From Hymenobacter lapidiphilus (GTDB taxonomy: Bacteria > Bacteroidota > Bacteroidia > Cytophagales > Hymenobacteraceae), in NCBI RefSeq assembly GCF_013377885.1, contig NZ_JABKAU010000031.1, forward strand, positions 1-55,646: DNA of 55,646 nucleotides, given 5' to 3'. A model generated the notes under the pieces. The model was not told where the DNA came from. It saw nothing but the letters and a program-made list of their open reading frames with translations, and did not search any database. The position numbers were made by a program, and so were the translations under genes. Positions 17,693 to 26,559 of this stretch are shown piece by piece (the first letter of the stretch is position 1; each line of letters starts with the position of its first letter).

Positions 17693-19870
17693 CTAGTACC
17701 CCAGCAGCTCGGCCAGGGCAGTGGCTACTTTGTCGGGGTTGGGCAGCATCTGCTTTTCCAGCTCCACGTTGAGGGCAATGGCGGGTAGATTGGCGGCTCC
17801 GAGGGTGAACACGGGTGCGTCGAGCTGGCGGAAGCAGTGGCGCTGGATGCGGCCGGCCAGGCTCTCGGCAAAGGAGTTCATCAGCGGCTCCTCGGTAAGC
17901 ACCAAGGCTTTGCCGTGGCGGCGCACGGCCGCCTGCACGGCGTCCCAGTCGAGGGGGTTGAGCGTGCGCAGGTCCAGGATTTCGACCTGGCCAGGGAACT
18001 GCCGGCTGGCCGTGCGGGCCCAGTGCACGCCCATGCCGTAGGTGATGACCACGCAAGTTTCACCGTTTTCGAGCTTCTGCGCGTCGGCGGCCTGGAAGAT
18101 GTTGGCCTTGCCCAGGGGAATAACGTAGCCGGCGGCGGGCTCCACGGTTTTGGCTTCCTCGGTGCCGGGCACCTTGCTCCAATACAAGCCCTTGTGCTCC
18201 AGCAGCACCACGGGATTGGGGTCGAGGAAGGCGGCGCGGAGCAGGCCCTTCATGTCGGCGGCATTGCTGGGGTACACCACCTTAATGCCCCGGATGGTGA
18301 GCAGCGTGCTTTCGATGGAGCCCGAATGGTAGGGCCCGCCCCCGCCGTAGGCCCCAATGGGCACCCGAATCAGGCTTTGCACCGGAAACTGCCCGTTGCT
18401 CAGGTAGCACGACTTGCTGAGCTCTTCCACCAGCTGGTTGAGGCCGGGCCAGATGTAGTCGGCAAACTGGATTTCGACGATGGGTTTGGCCCCCACGGCG
18501 CTCATGCCGGCCGTGCTGCCAATAATGTAGGCCTCCTGAATAGGCGTGTTGAACACCCGGGCGTCGCCGTACTTTTTGGCCAGCAGGGCCGCCTCGCGGA
18601 ATACGCCACCCAGCTCGCCGCCCACATCCTGGCCGTAGAACAGGGCCTCGGGAAACTCGCGCAGAATGTCATCCACGGCGTGCAGGGCGGCATCTACCAT
18701 CAGGGCCTTTTCGGCGCCGACGGGGGCCCGCTCGCCGGTTTCCTCGGTTACGGCCGGCGGGGCAAACTCGTGGTCGGCAAAGGTGGCCGGGTCGGGGTTG
18801 GGGGCGGCCAGGGCGCGCTCGTAGTCGGCCTGTACGGTGGCGCGGGCTTCGTCGGCCAGCTGCTGCAGCTCGGTTTCGGCAAAGCTCAGGGCCAGCATTT
18901 GCTCGTGGAAGCGCGGCAGCGGGTCGTTCAGGGTGTGTTGGGCAAGGTCGTCGCCGCGGTACCACTCGCGGCGCACACCGCTGGTGTGGTGGCCCAGCAG
19001 CGGGCATTTGGCGTGCACCAGCACCGGGCCGCGGCGCTGCCGCACGTAGTCGGCCGCTTCCTGCATGGTGGTGTAGCTGGCCAGGAAATCGGCCCCGTCG
19101 GTCTGCAAACGGTGCAGGCCTTTAAAGCCGGCGGCAAACTCGTAGGCGGTCATCGTGCGCATCTCGCGGCCGGTAGCCGAAATGCCCCAGTCATTATCCT
19201 GCACCAGAAAAATGATGGGCAGCTGGTGCAGCACGGCCATCTGCAGGGCCTCGCTCACCTCGCCTTCGGTCATGGCCCCGTCGCCAATCGAGCAAATCAC
19301 CAGGGGTTTATCACTATGCTCACCAGCCGGCACCGAGCTATACAAACCGGGCGCGGGCTGGCCGCTTTCGGAGGAGTCGCGGGGATCAGCCTGCAGCAGG
19401 CCCACGTTCTGGCTTTCCAGGTACTTGATGCCCTGAGCCACGCCGGTGGCCGGAATAGCCTGCATGCCGGTGGCCGAACTCTGGTGCGGAATAGTGGGGA
19501 AGCCAGCCCGGCGCAGCGAAGGGTGCGAGTAGTACGTGCGGCCACCCGAAAACGGGTCGTCGCGCTTGGCCATGAGCTGGAGCATGAGCTCGTAGGGCTG
19601 CAGGCCGATGCCGAGCAGCATCGAATCGTCGCGGTAGTAGGGCGCGGTGTAGTCGTGGGGGCCGAGGCAGGCGGCGGCGGCCAGCTGAATGGCCTCGTGG
19701 CCGCGGGCCGTGGCGTGCACGTATTTGGCCGTTACGGCCTTGTTTTCCTCGTAGAGGCGGGCCAGCTCGTCGCCGGTGCGCATGAGACGGTAGGCGCGGC
19801 GCAGCAGTTCGGGCGAGGCCTGGTGGGCAGTCAAATCGATTTCCGGGGCGGGAACGGTTTCGAAGGTCAT
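17693..19870 (-). CDS. Fused 2-oxoacid dehydrogenase E1 (alpha + beta), TPP-dependent
   Basis: The 725-aa protein joins the alpha and beta subunits of the E1 component of a 2-oxoacid dehydrogenase complex. The alpha half (about residues 1-365) has the TPP-binding motif CSIGDGAMTEGEVSEALQMA, ending around QDNDWGIS. The beta half (about 385-725) begins EKALMVDAALHAVDDILREF and contains FGQDV-like (FYGQDVGGELGGV) and AYGGGGPYHSG segments of the transketolase-like pyrimidine-binding domain. E1 decarboxylates a 2-oxoacid and passes the acyl group to E2 lipoamide. Branched-chain 2-oxoacids are the likeliest substrate by resemblance, but pyruvate or acetoin cannot be excluded. No E2 or E3 gene is nearby. 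Confidence 0.88.
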   Translation of the reverse strand: MTFETVPAPEIDLTAHQASPELLRRAYRLMRTGDELARLYEENKAVTAKYVHATARGHEAIQLAAAACLGPHDYTAPYYRDDSMLLGIGLQPYELMLQLMAKRDDPFSGGRTYYSHPSLRRAGFPTIPHQSSATGMQAIPATGVAQGIKYLESQNVGLLQADPRDSSESGQPAPGLYSSVPAGEHSDKPLVICSIGDGAMTEGEVSEALQMAVLHQLPIIFLVQDNDWGISATGREMRTMTAYEFAAGFKGLHRLQTDGADFLASYTTMQEAADYVRQRRGPVLVHAKCPLLGHHTSGVRREWYRGDDLAQHTLNDPLPRFHEQMLALSFAETELQQLADEARATVQADYERALAAPNPDPATFADHEFAPPAVTEETGERAPVGAEKALMVDAALHAVDDILREFPEALFYGQDVGGELGGVFREAALLAKKYGDARVFNTPIQEAYIIGSTAGMSAVGAKPIVEIQFADYIWPGLNQLVEELSKSCYLSNGQFPVQSLIRVPIGAYGGGGPYHSGSIESTLLTIRGIKVVYPSNAADMKGLLRAAFLDPNPVVLLEHKGLYWSKVPGTEEAKTVEPAAGYVIPLGKANIFQAADAQKLENGETCVVITYGMGVHWARTASRQFPGQVEILDLRTLNPLDWDAVQAAVRRHGKALVLTEEPLMNSFAESLAGRIQRHCFRQLDAPVFTLGAANLPAIALNVELEKQMLPNPDKVATALAELLGY

Positions 19871-20048
19871 GGGCGGGGGTTGGGTATTGGGGCAAAGTTA
19901 CGAAAGGCGCGGTGGAGCAGGCGGCGGTGGAAGCCGGCCGATGGTGGTGCTGTGGGCTTCATCTGGTCTGCTTGTTCCGCCGGCCTGTTTACTTTCGTAC
20001 CTGCGCCCTCCCCGCCACATCAGCTACTCCGTCCTCTGCCCGCCGCTC

Positions 20049-20573
20049 ATGCTCCGCTTCTCCCCCGCCACTGCCGCCGACCTGCCGGCCCTCAACCGCC
20101 TCGTCAACCGCGCCTACCGGGGCGAAACCTCGGCGCAGGGCTGGACCACCGAAGCCGCCCTGCTCGCCGGCCAGCGCACCGACGAAGCCGACCTGCGCGA
20201 CCAGCTCGAAAAACCCAACGCGCAGTTTCTGTTGGCCCGGCGCGCTACCGACGATGAGCTGGTGGGCAGCGTGTTTCTAGAGCAGCAGGGCGCCGAGCTG
20301 TACCTGGGCATGCTTTCCGTCGAGCCCACGCTGCAGGCCGGCGGCATCGGCCGGCAGCTGGTGCAGGCCGCCGAAAGCCACGCCCGCACCCTGGGCTGCA
20401 CCGCCGTACGCATGACCGTTATTTCCGTCCGCCACGAGCTGCTGGCCTGGTACGAGCGCCTGGGCTACCGGCGCACCCCCGAAACCGTCGCCTTCCCTAC
20501 TGATACCCGCTTCGGCGTGCCGCTACAAGCCGCGCCGCTGGTGCTGCAAGTGCTGCGGAAGAAGTTGGGGTAG
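20049..20573 (+). CDS. GNAT-family N-acetyltransferase
   Basis: The 174-aa protein starts at ATG 20049. The open frame continues upstream but crosses the gap to the divergent E1 gene and is not coding-like there. It shows the GNAT fold order: an N-terminal substrate strand/helix (LRFSPATAADLPALNRLVNR), a central beta strand (ELYLGMLSVEP), then the acetyl-CoA pyrophosphate-binding loop QAGGIGRQLVQAAESHA. A following VRMTVISVRHELLAWYERLG segment is typical of motif B. It transfers acetyl from acetyl-CoA to an amine, but the acceptor is unknown. It is divergent from the E1 gene with a 178-bp gap that must hold both promoters. Confidence 0.88.
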   Translation: MLRFSPATAADLPALNRLVNRAYRGETSAQGWTTEAALLAGQRTDEADLRDQLEKPNAQFLLARRATDDELVGSVFLEQQGAELYLGMLSVEPTLQAGGIGRQLVQAAESHARTLGCTAVRMTVISVRHELLAWYERLGYRRTPETVAFPTDTRFGVPLQAAPLVLQVLRKKLG

Positions 20574-20622
20574 GCTTGTCGGAGCGCAAGCGCAGGGTAG
20601 CGCGCGCCCCAAACAGCCAGGG

Positions 20623-21219
20623 CTATTGTTTCTGAAGCTCGATTTTCACTATGCCCCGGTTGAGCCCACGCCAAATCATGGCCTGCTCGCCGGCCAGCAT
20701 TTCCAACGTGAAACTGTCGCTGGTAAGCCCAATATTTTGCAGGTACTCTCGGTCTGTATCGGGCGGGTAAGACCCTGGGGCCAAATTGAGCTGGAGCGCA
20801 AAAAAAGCCTGGGGCCCCTGGCCATTCACCACGCGGGTGGGCGAAGCCAGCGCCGTAAACCGAACCGGGTATTGCCTTCCCCGAAACAGCAAGTCGCCCT
20901 CGAAATCCGGGTACTGCGGGTTTGGCAGGCTGGAGGATGGGACTGCGGCGGGCCGGATGGTGAGCATCGCGAAATTCTGCAGTACGGTGTCGCGCCGGAT
21001 ACCTGCGCCCACCTGAAATATTCTGTTTTCGGACGATGCCTGTACCCGAAGCTGGCGCAGCTGCCAAGTACCCAGCAACTGCGGACTCAGCCGGATCATC
21101 AGCTCCCGGCTAACCTGGTCGTAATCAGGTTTAGGGTCTACACCATTCCTGTCGTTGCTGCATTGGCCGAACAGCAATCCGGCGGCTAGTAGTACAAGGC
21201 TTACGCCGAAATTTCTCAT
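20623..21219 (-). CDS. Hypothetical lipoprotein
   Basis: The 198-aa product begins with a signal peptide ending LLFGQC, so it should be lipidated at Cys20. The mature part has an early segment LLGTWQLRQLRV, which resembles the start of lipocalin-like domains seen in many Bacteroidota lipoproteins. A beta-rich remainder follows without a recognised motif. It is convergent with the acetyltransferase gene and lies downstream of the MBL-fold hydrolase on the same strand, with a gap of about 90 bp. The function is unknown. Confidence 0.7.
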   Translation of the reverse strand: MRNFGVSLVLLAAGLLFGQCSNDRNGVDPKPDYDQVSRELMIRLSPQLLGTWQLRQLRVQASSENRIFQVGAGIRRDTVLQNFAMLTIRPAAVPSSSLPNPQYPDFEGDLLFRGRQYPVRFTALASPTRVVNGQGPQAFFALQLNLAPGSYPPDTDREYLQNIGLTSDSFTLEMLAGEQAMIWRGLNRGIVKIELQKQ

Positions 21220-21310
21220 AGGAGTTGATAATTAAGCCACCCGAAAAGCAGCACCCGCAGTGGCCCTGCACCTTTTGCGGCTCAAATATCCACTAAAAAC
21301 GCTATTGCCC

Positions 21311-22435
21311 TTACTCCCACCAGCGCGCCTGGGGCAGCGGGCGGCCGTCGAACGTAACGGGCTGGCCCAGTTTGGGTGTGGTAATGGGCTGGCCCAGGCG
21401 AGTGGCTTCCGCCGTAGCCCGCTTTACCGGCTCGTCCCAGGGGTGGTTGGCCTCGGTGAAAGCGCCCCAATGCACGGGCAGCATCACGGCGGCGCGTACG
21501 TCGCGGGCGGCCTGCACGCTCTGCTCGGGCAGCATATGAATGTCGGCCCAGTGCGGGTCGTACTGCCCGCATTCCAGCAGGCCCACATCGAAGGGGCCGT
21601 GACGGCGGCCAACGGCGGCGAAGTGCGGGCCGTAGCCCCCGTCGCCACTGTAAAAGGCGCGGCGGCTGGCCGATTTCACTACCCAGCTACTCCAGGAAGT
21701 AGCGTTCCGGTTAGTGAGCCCGCGGCCCGAAAAGTGCCGTGCCGGGGTGCTGATGATGGTCAGGCCCGCCACCTGCACCGAGTCGTTCCAGTCCAGCTCG
21801 CGGATGCGGGCCGTATCGACGCCCCAGGCCCGCAGGTGGGCGGCAATGCCCAGCGGCACCACAAACAGCCGGGTTTTGAGCCGCAGCTGCCGAATGGTTT
21901 CGTAGTCGAGGTGGTCGTAGTGGTCGTGGGAGATAAGCACAGCCGTGATGGGCGGTAGCTGCGCGGCGAAAATGGGCACCCGGGGGTTGTAGCGCTTGGG
22001 CGTAACCCAGCTCAGCGGCCCCATATCCTGGCCCAGCATGGGGTCGAGCAGGATGTTCTGCCCTCCTATTTCGAGCAAGCTGGCCGAGTGACCGAACCAC
22101 GTTACGCGCAGCAGTTCAGGGGTTTTGCGCGCTATGCTCAGCGAATCGAGCAGCTGCATGGGCAGCGGGCCGGTCGGATTTTTGCCGGGCGTTTTCCTGA
22201 ACACGAACTCCCACATCACCTCGGCCATGCTGCTGCCGGTCATCAGCTCCGTCGGAATCTGGTTCTGGAATTCGCCCTTTACATAGTGGCCGCTATGGCA
22301 GTAGCGCACCTTTTCGGCCTTGGTGGGCGTGCCGCCGAACTGCGGACTCAGGCCGGCAAAGGCGGCCCCGGCCAGCAGCAACAACCCCATAAAACCGACG
22401 ACCAGCCAGCCAAGGTGTTTCGTTTTTTTACGCAT
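21311..22435 (-). CDS. MBL-fold metallo-hydrolase, membrane-anchored (NAPE-PLD/UlaG-like)
   Basis: This 374-aa hydrolase starts at ATG 22435 (a GTG at 22450 is less likely). An N-terminal membrane helix (residues about 8-28) anchors it or acts as a signal. The metal site is intact: TWFGHSASLLEI, then the ISHDHYDHLDY motif (HxHxDH, binding two metals), the SGDGGYGPHF Asp region and the later LPVHWGAF His. This arrangement fits the L-ascorbate-6-phosphate lactonase and N-acyl-phosphatidylethanolamine phospholipase D branch of the family. The substrate is unknown; lipid phosphodiester hydrolysis is one possibility. The upstream gap contains a degenerate family A repeat. Confidence 0.85.
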   Translation of the reverse strand: MRKKTKHLGWLVVGFMGLLLLAGAAFAGLSPQFGGTPTKAEKVRYCHSGHYVKGEFQNQIPTELMTGSSMAEVMWEFVFRKTPGKNPTGPLPMQLLDSLSIARKTPELLRVTWFGHSASLLEIGGQNILLDPMLGQDMGPLSWVTPKRYNPRVPIFAAQLPPITAVLISHDHYDHLDYETIRQLRLKTRLFVVPLGIAAHLRAWGVDTARIRELDWNDSVQVAGLTIISTPARHFSGRGLTNRNATSWSSWVVKSASRRAFYSGDGGYGPHFAAVGRRHGPFDVGLLECGQYDPHWADIHMLPEQSVQAARDVRAAVMLPVHWGAFTEANHPWDEPVKRATAEATRLGQPITTPKLGQPVTFDGRPLPQARWWE

Positions 22436-22457
22436 ACGGGGTCGCACCACAGATAGG

Positions 22458-22553
22458 TAAGCTGTTTAGAAAGTCGAAAGAACGTCCTGCTTCATCTGGC
22501 GTCCGCTTGCCGAAGATGGCGTTCTGATTACTTACAGGCACTTTCTAGTAGCT
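22458..22553. repeat. Degenerate family A element
   Basis: The outer arms AGCTGTTTAGAAAGT and ACTTTCTAGTAGCT match the outer inverted repeat of complete A copies, with changes. The core arms (GAACGTC...CTTCATC and GAAGATGGCGTTC) are strongly eroded. It appears to be an old copy between the MBL-fold gene and the CIA30 gene. The 130 bp after it (22554-22682) show nothing recognisable. Confidence 0.55.
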
Positions 22554-22682
22554 TCAGAAACGAAAAACAACGTCAGAGACAACTGACCGGCCGCGGGGGC
22601 CTCGCGCTGACCATACGCGTGTGCTCCTGGCTTTGCCTGGGCGGTTTTGCGAATGACGTACCGCTACAGAGCGCGCCACGCT

Positions 22683-23204
22683 TTACTGTAATTCTATCTT
22701 ATCTATTTCCAGCCTGAAACGCTCTGCTTTCCCATTCCCTACCAAAAACCGGACTTCCTGAATTTCACTGGCGTTGAAGTTGGGCAGATCCAGTTTGTTG
22801 CCCCGGTAGGTAGGCTCCATTTGGTTGAGTGGAATCTCGACAACCTGCCATTCTCCGCTGGTTTGGAAGGTATGGATGTAAGACGCCTTTTCCTTCAGGC
22901 TGGCTTTTATTCTGAACTGGTATTCTTTTCCATCTCCTTTCAGGCGAATGCAGGCCTTGTTGTAGCCGCTTACATCTCGGGGGGCAAAATGGTATTGCAT
23001 AGAAGCGAATCCGCCATTATTCTCCAGGGAAACAGTGCCGGTAAAAACCGCATTTCCCGCCTCGCTTCGCGAGAGCTGGCTGGAAGACCTCCCCCCCATT
23101 ACCACATCATTCTCTATCTCCCACACCGACCAGTCTGCCGAGGAGCTGAAATCAAAAATAAGCAAGCTGCTCATGACTAATGCTGTTAAAAATGAACTGT
23201 TCAT
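22683..23204 (-). CDS. CIA30-family protein
   Basis: The 173-aa product has a short N-terminal signal-like helix. It is followed by the CIA30 (NDUFAF1-like) domain over nearly its whole length. Recognisable pieces are WEIENDVVMGGRSSSQL, FTGTVSLENNGGFASMQ and YKACIRLKGDGKEYQFRI-like text (actual NKACIRLKGDG), then TFQTSGEWQVVEIPLNQM. In eukaryotes this family helps complex I assembly; in bacteria the role is unclear and the fold is a carbohydrate-binding-like beta sandwich. Its GC content is below that of the neighbours. It is flanked on both sides by repeat elements and does not appear to be in an operon. Confidence 0.85.
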   Translation of the reverse strand: MNSSFLTALVMSSLLIFDFSSSADWSVWEIENDVVMGGRSSSQLSRSEAGNAVFTGTVSLENNGGFASMQYHFAPRDVSGYNKACIRLKGDGKEYQFRIKASLKEKASYIHTFQTSGEWQVVEIPLNQMEPTYRGNKLDLPNFNASEIQEVRFLVGNGKAERFRLEIDKIELQ

Positions 23205-23241
23205 TACGGTAATCTTTACGAAGAACGAGTGTGCTTTTTAT

Positions 23242-23403
23242 GAAACTGTTTAGGAAGTACCTGGAATCAATCAGACCGTCATGCTGAGCTTGCCGAAGCA
23301 TCTCTGCCGCTTCGTTTAACGACTGCTACGAAGCGGTAGAGATGCTTCGGCTCCGCGGACACCAGATGAAGCATGACGGTCCTTTGACTTCCTAAACAGC
23401 TTC
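23242..23403. repeat. Family A composite element, copy 3 (outer and core inverted repeats)
   Basis: The outer arms GAAACTGTTTAGGAAGT and ACTTCCTAAACAGCTTC enclose the core pair (ACCGTCATGCTGAGCTTG...GCGGTAGAGATGCTTCGG...GCATGACGGT). The total of about 160 bp matches copies 4 and 6. No coding capacity. Confidence 0.85.
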
Positions 23404-23495
23404 TATATTTCTGTAGACAAGTTCTTCGGCTTCAAATAGTTTCCTGTCGCCGGCCTTGTTGTACCTGCGCGGCCGAAACCCAGTAGCCGTCATTA

Positions 23496-23651
23496 TGAAC
23501 CTGTTTAGGAAGTGTCTGCTATTTAAATGAACGCCATGCTGAGCTTGTCGAAGCATCTCTACTGCTTCGTTGAACGCCCCACTACAAAGCAGTAGAGATG
23601 CTTCGACAAGCTCAGCATGACGTTCTAGTTGACTTCCTAAACAGCTTCTAT
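23496..23651. repeat. Family A composite element, copy 4
   Basis: The outer arms are GAACCTGTTTAGGAAGT and ACTTCCTAAACAGCTTCTATA. The core arms start GCCATGCTGAGCTTGTCG and end CGACAAGCTCAGCATGACG and are nearly perfect. It lies only about 90 bp from copy 3 in direct orientation, so the two form a tandem pair upstream of katG. Confidence 0.85.
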
Positions 23652-23988
23652 ATACGTTTCCTGGTACACCAACATCGTGTTCAGGCCTTCAAGGATGAGC
23701 CGTTCATTGTTGGCGTGGTTGAGCGGCTATACTTTGATGGAGAGGTACGGAAAGTATAGCCCCAGCGTCGACCGGCCACCGTTAATGTCGGCTTGTGCCC
23801 GCCGGCAAGAACCGATGCAAACAGCCGCTGGCAGCCCCTGCCCGAAACTCCCCCCTTCCTTCAGACACCACAACGCCGGCTCCGTCCTCATCGGCGAAGC
23901 ACAACCTTACGCTGCATACTGCTGTTTAAAAGCTTCAGCATCCCTATCAGCGGCAGCCTGTATTCCATCTTCCAACAACAAACTCCAT
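23652..23988. other. Gap before katG, possible gene remnant and promoter region
   Basis: About 340 bp. The plus frame from 23650 to the TAG at 23757 reads [20 protein letters not shown] near its end. That text looks protein-like and may be the 3' end of a gene truncated by the copy 4 element. The rest has no recognisable content and probably contains the katG promoter. The katG reading frame stays open upstream to 23677, but KatG similarity begins only after 23989. Confidence 0.35.
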
Positions 23989-26289
23989 ATGCTTCACATA
24001 GCTAACGACAAAACCAACACCGACACCTTTGAAATGGGCGGTAAATGCCCCTTCGGCGGCGACAGCATCGGCGGGGCAACAGGTACGCCACCTATGCTGT
24101 CCGACTGGTACCCCAACCGGCTGAAGGTGGAGCAGCTGCAGCAGAACGGCCCACAGGCCAATCCGCTCGGCGAGGATTTCAACTACGCCGAAGCGTTCAA
24201 TACCATCGACCTGGAGGCACTGAAGCAGGAAATCAAGGGCTTCCTGACCACTTCGGTGGCCTGGTGGCCGTCGGACTACAATAACTACGGGCCGCAGATG
24301 GTGCGTATGGCCTGGCATTCGGCCGGTACCTACCGCATTGCCGACGGCCGCGGGGGCGCCGGCGAGGGGATGATGCGCTTTGCGCCCGTCGACAGCTGGT
24401 GGGACAATGGCAACACCGACAAGTCGCGCCGGCTTATCTGGCCTATCAAGCAGAAGTACGGCAGCGCCCTTTCCTGGGCCGACCTCATCGTGCTGACCGG
24501 CAACTGTGCGCTGGAAATCATGGGCTTCCCCACCTACGGTTTTGCTGGCGGCCGCCAGGATGCCTGGGAGGTGGACAACAGCACGTACTGGGGCCCCGAA
24601 GTGTGGGACGGCACGAAAGTGAACACGCCCGACAGCATGGTGACGCGCGACAAGCGCTGGCGTGGCCAAAACGGAGATGCCGACTACGACCTGGAAAACC
24701 CGCTGGCAGCTTCCTATCAATCCCTTATTTACGTGAATCCCGAAGGCCCCTACGGCAAGGGAGACCCGTTGGGCTCGGCCCGTGATATCCGGATTACGTT
24801 CAGCCGCATGGCCATGAACGACGAGGAAACCGTGGCCCTGATTGCCGGCGGCCACGCCTTCGGCAAGAGCCACGGCATGGTGCCGGCGGCCGAAATCGGG
24901 GCCCAGCCCGAAATTGCGCCCATGGAGCAGATGGGCTTTGGCTGGAACAATCCCCGGGGCAAGGGCCACTCCGAAGACACGATGACCAACGGCATTGAAG
25001 GCAGCTGGACGCCGAACCCCACCCAGTGGGACAACGACTACCTCATCAACCTGTTCAAATTTGACTGGGAGGTAACCAAGAGTCCGGCCGGCGCCCTGCA
25101 ATGGACCCCGGTGGACAAGAACGCCCCCAAAACGCCCGACGCGCACATCCCCGGCCAGATGAACGCGCTGATGATGATGACCACCGACATTGCCCTGAAG
25201 GAAGACCCCGAATACCGCAAGGTCTGCGAGAAATTCCTCGGCGACTTCGACGCCTTCACCCAAGCATTTTCCAAGGCCTGGTACAAACTGACCCACCGCG
25301 ACATGGGTCCGCGCGAGCGGTACCTCGGCCCCGAGAAGCGCAACGAAAACGACCTGCTCTGGCAGGACCCCATCCCGCTGGCCGACTACAAGCTGGTGGA
25401 CGCTGCGGACATCACGGCGCTTAAGGAGTCGATTCTGAAGTCGGGCATTTCCGGGTCTGATTTGGTATACACCGCCTTTTCGGCGGCATCTACCCACCGC
25501 AGCAGCGACAAGCGCGGCGGTGCCAATGGCGGCCGGCTTGCGCTGGCCCCACAGAAAGACTGGGCTATCAACCAGCGTACGGTGCCAGTAGTGGCAGCTT
25601 TGCGCTCGGTGATGGAAGAGTTCAACGGTCAGCAAACGGGCGGCAAGCAAGTGTCGCTGGCCGACCTGCTAGTGCTGGGCGGTTGCGCCGCGCTCGAGAA
25701 AGCGGCGGCCGATGCAGGCCTCACCACAACGGTTCCCTTCACGCCGGGCCGCCGCGACACCACGCAGGAACTCACCGACATTGAGATGTTTACGTGGCTG
25801 AAGCCGGTGGCCGATGGCTTCCGCAACTACCTCGACCCCGAGTTTGAAGCCATTTCGCAGGACGTGGCCCCGGAAGTGATGTTCCTCGACAAAGCCCAGC
25901 TACTCTCGCTCACTACCCCGGAATGGGTGGCGCTGATGGGCGGCTTGAAGGCCATGAACGCCAACCACGACAACTCGGCGCACGGCATCTTCACCGACCG
26001 CGTGGGCGTGCTCACCAACGACTTCTTCACGGTGCTCACCAGCATGGACTTCGAGTGGAAGAAAACGGACGCCAAAGGCATGGCCTTCTCGCTCGATGAC
26101 CGCGAAACCGGCAAGCAGCGCTTCACCGCCACCCGCGCCGACCTCGTGTTCGGCGCCAACAGCCAACTGCGGGCCGTAGCAGAAGTGTACGCCGGCAACG
26201 ACGGCCACAAGCGCTTCGTGAAAGCCTTCGTAAAGGCGTGGGACAAGGTGATGATGCTCGACCGCTACGACGTAAAAGTGTTAGCTTAA
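23989..26289 (+). CDS. katG: Catalase-peroxidase KatG
   Basis: This bifunctional haem enzyme of 766 aa decomposes hydrogen peroxide and has peroxidase activity. ATG 23989 is chosen because family similarity starts right after it (CPFGG, then WWPNRL-like SDWYPNRL). The distal haem triad is R106, W109 and H110 in [16 protein letters not shown]. The Met-Tyr-Trp cross-link needed for catalase activity can be made from W109, Y248 ([10 protein letters not shown]) and M274 (RMAMND), and the proximal haem ligand is H289 in [10 protein letters not shown]. The C-terminal second peroxidase-like domain (from about residue 440) is present but lacks the haem site, as usual. The gene is intact and ends before a strong palindromic terminator. 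Confidence 0.97.
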   Translation: MLHIANDKTNTDTFEMGGKCPFGGDSIGGATGTPPMLSDWYPNRLKVEQLQQNGPQANPLGEDFNYAEAFNTIDLEALKQEIKGFLTTSVAWWPSDYNNYGPQMVRMAWHSAGTYRIADGRGGAGEGMMRFAPVDSWWDNGNTDKSRRLIWPIKQKYGSALSWADLIVLTGNCALEIMGFPTYGFAGGRQDAWEVDNSTYWGPEVWDGTKVNTPDSMVTRDKRWRGQNGDADYDLENPLAASYQSLIYVNPEGPYGKGDPLGSARDIRITFSRMAMNDEETVALIAGGHAFGKSHGMVPAAEIGAQPEIAPMEQMGFGWNNPRGKGHSEDTMTNGIEGSWTPNPTQWDNDYLINLFKFDWEVTKSPAGALQWTPVDKNAPKTPDAHIPGQMNALMMMTTDIALKEDPEYRKVCEKFLGDFDAFTQAFSKAWYKLTHRDMGPRERYLGPEKRNENDLLWQDPIPLADYKLVDAADITALKESILKSGISGSDLVYTAFSAASTHRSSDKRGGANGGRLALAPQKDWAINQRTVPVVAALRSVMEEFNGQQTGGKQVSLADLLVLGGCAALEKAAADAGLTTTVPFTPGRRDTTQELTDIEMFTWLKPVADGFRNYLDPEFEAISQDVAPEVMFLDKAQLLSLTTPEWVALMGGLKAMNANHDNSAHGIFTDRVGVLTNDFFTVLTSMDFEWKKTDAKGMAFSLDDRETGKQRFTATRADLVFGANSQLRAVAEVYAGNDGHKRFVKAFVKAWDKVMMLDRYDVKVLA

Positions 26290-26344
26290 TAGCTCACATG
26301 CAGCTGCCTAAAAACCGTTCCGCACAACGGAGGCAAGGTTTTGG

Positions 26345-26408
26345 GAGCATGCTATCAAACAAGAAGAGCGCGCCAATCGGCGCGCTCTTCTTGTTTGATA
26401 GCATGCTC
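26345..26408. terminator. Perfect 30-bp palindrome after katG
   Basis: The 30-base arms at 26345-26374 and 26379-26408 are exact reverse complements around the 4-base loop AATC. The inner stem is very GC-rich (AGAGCGCGCC). It lies 55 bases after the katG stop. It should work as a terminator, though there is no long T run, and it is unusually long for one. Confidence 0.75.
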
Positions 26409-26446
26409 TTGATTAGTAGCTCAAAAGTAAGCGCAGCAATGAAGGC

Positions 26447-26535
26447 AGTCATGCTGAGCCTGTCGAAGCATCTCTACTGCAATAGTAAATGAATTACCGG
26501 CGCGGTAGAGATGCTTCGACAAGCTCAGCATGACG
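26447..26535. repeat. Family A inverted repeat, copy 5
   Basis: Core arms GTCATGCTGAGCCTGTCGAAGC and GCTTCGACAAGCTCAGCATGAC (short inner parts ATCTCTAC/GTAGAGAT) enclose a loop with AATAGTAAATGAATT. It sits between katG and the convergent broken methyltransferase gene. No outer CTGTTTAGGAAGT arms are present. Confidence 0.8.
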
Positions 26536-26559
26536 TTCTGAATACTTCTGCACGAGTAC

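Noticed and set aside
17837..20257. Long plus-strand open frame (806 codons) over the E1 gene
   Set aside because: The minus-strand E1 frame has clear TPP and transketolase motifs; the plus frame is a high-GC shadow rich in Gly/His/Val.
19912..20280. Alternative plus frame overlapping the GNAT gene
   Set aside because: Frame-shifted shadow; GNAT motifs are in the frame starting at 20049.
23242..23651. CRISPR array from the two adjacent similar repeats
   Set aside because: The units are palindromic composite elements of about 160 bp with different loops, not short direct repeats with regular spacers, and no cas gene is present.
23677..23988. KatG N-terminal extension from 23677
   Set aside because: The frame is open but the 104 codons do not resemble KatG, and family similarity starts right after ATG 23989.
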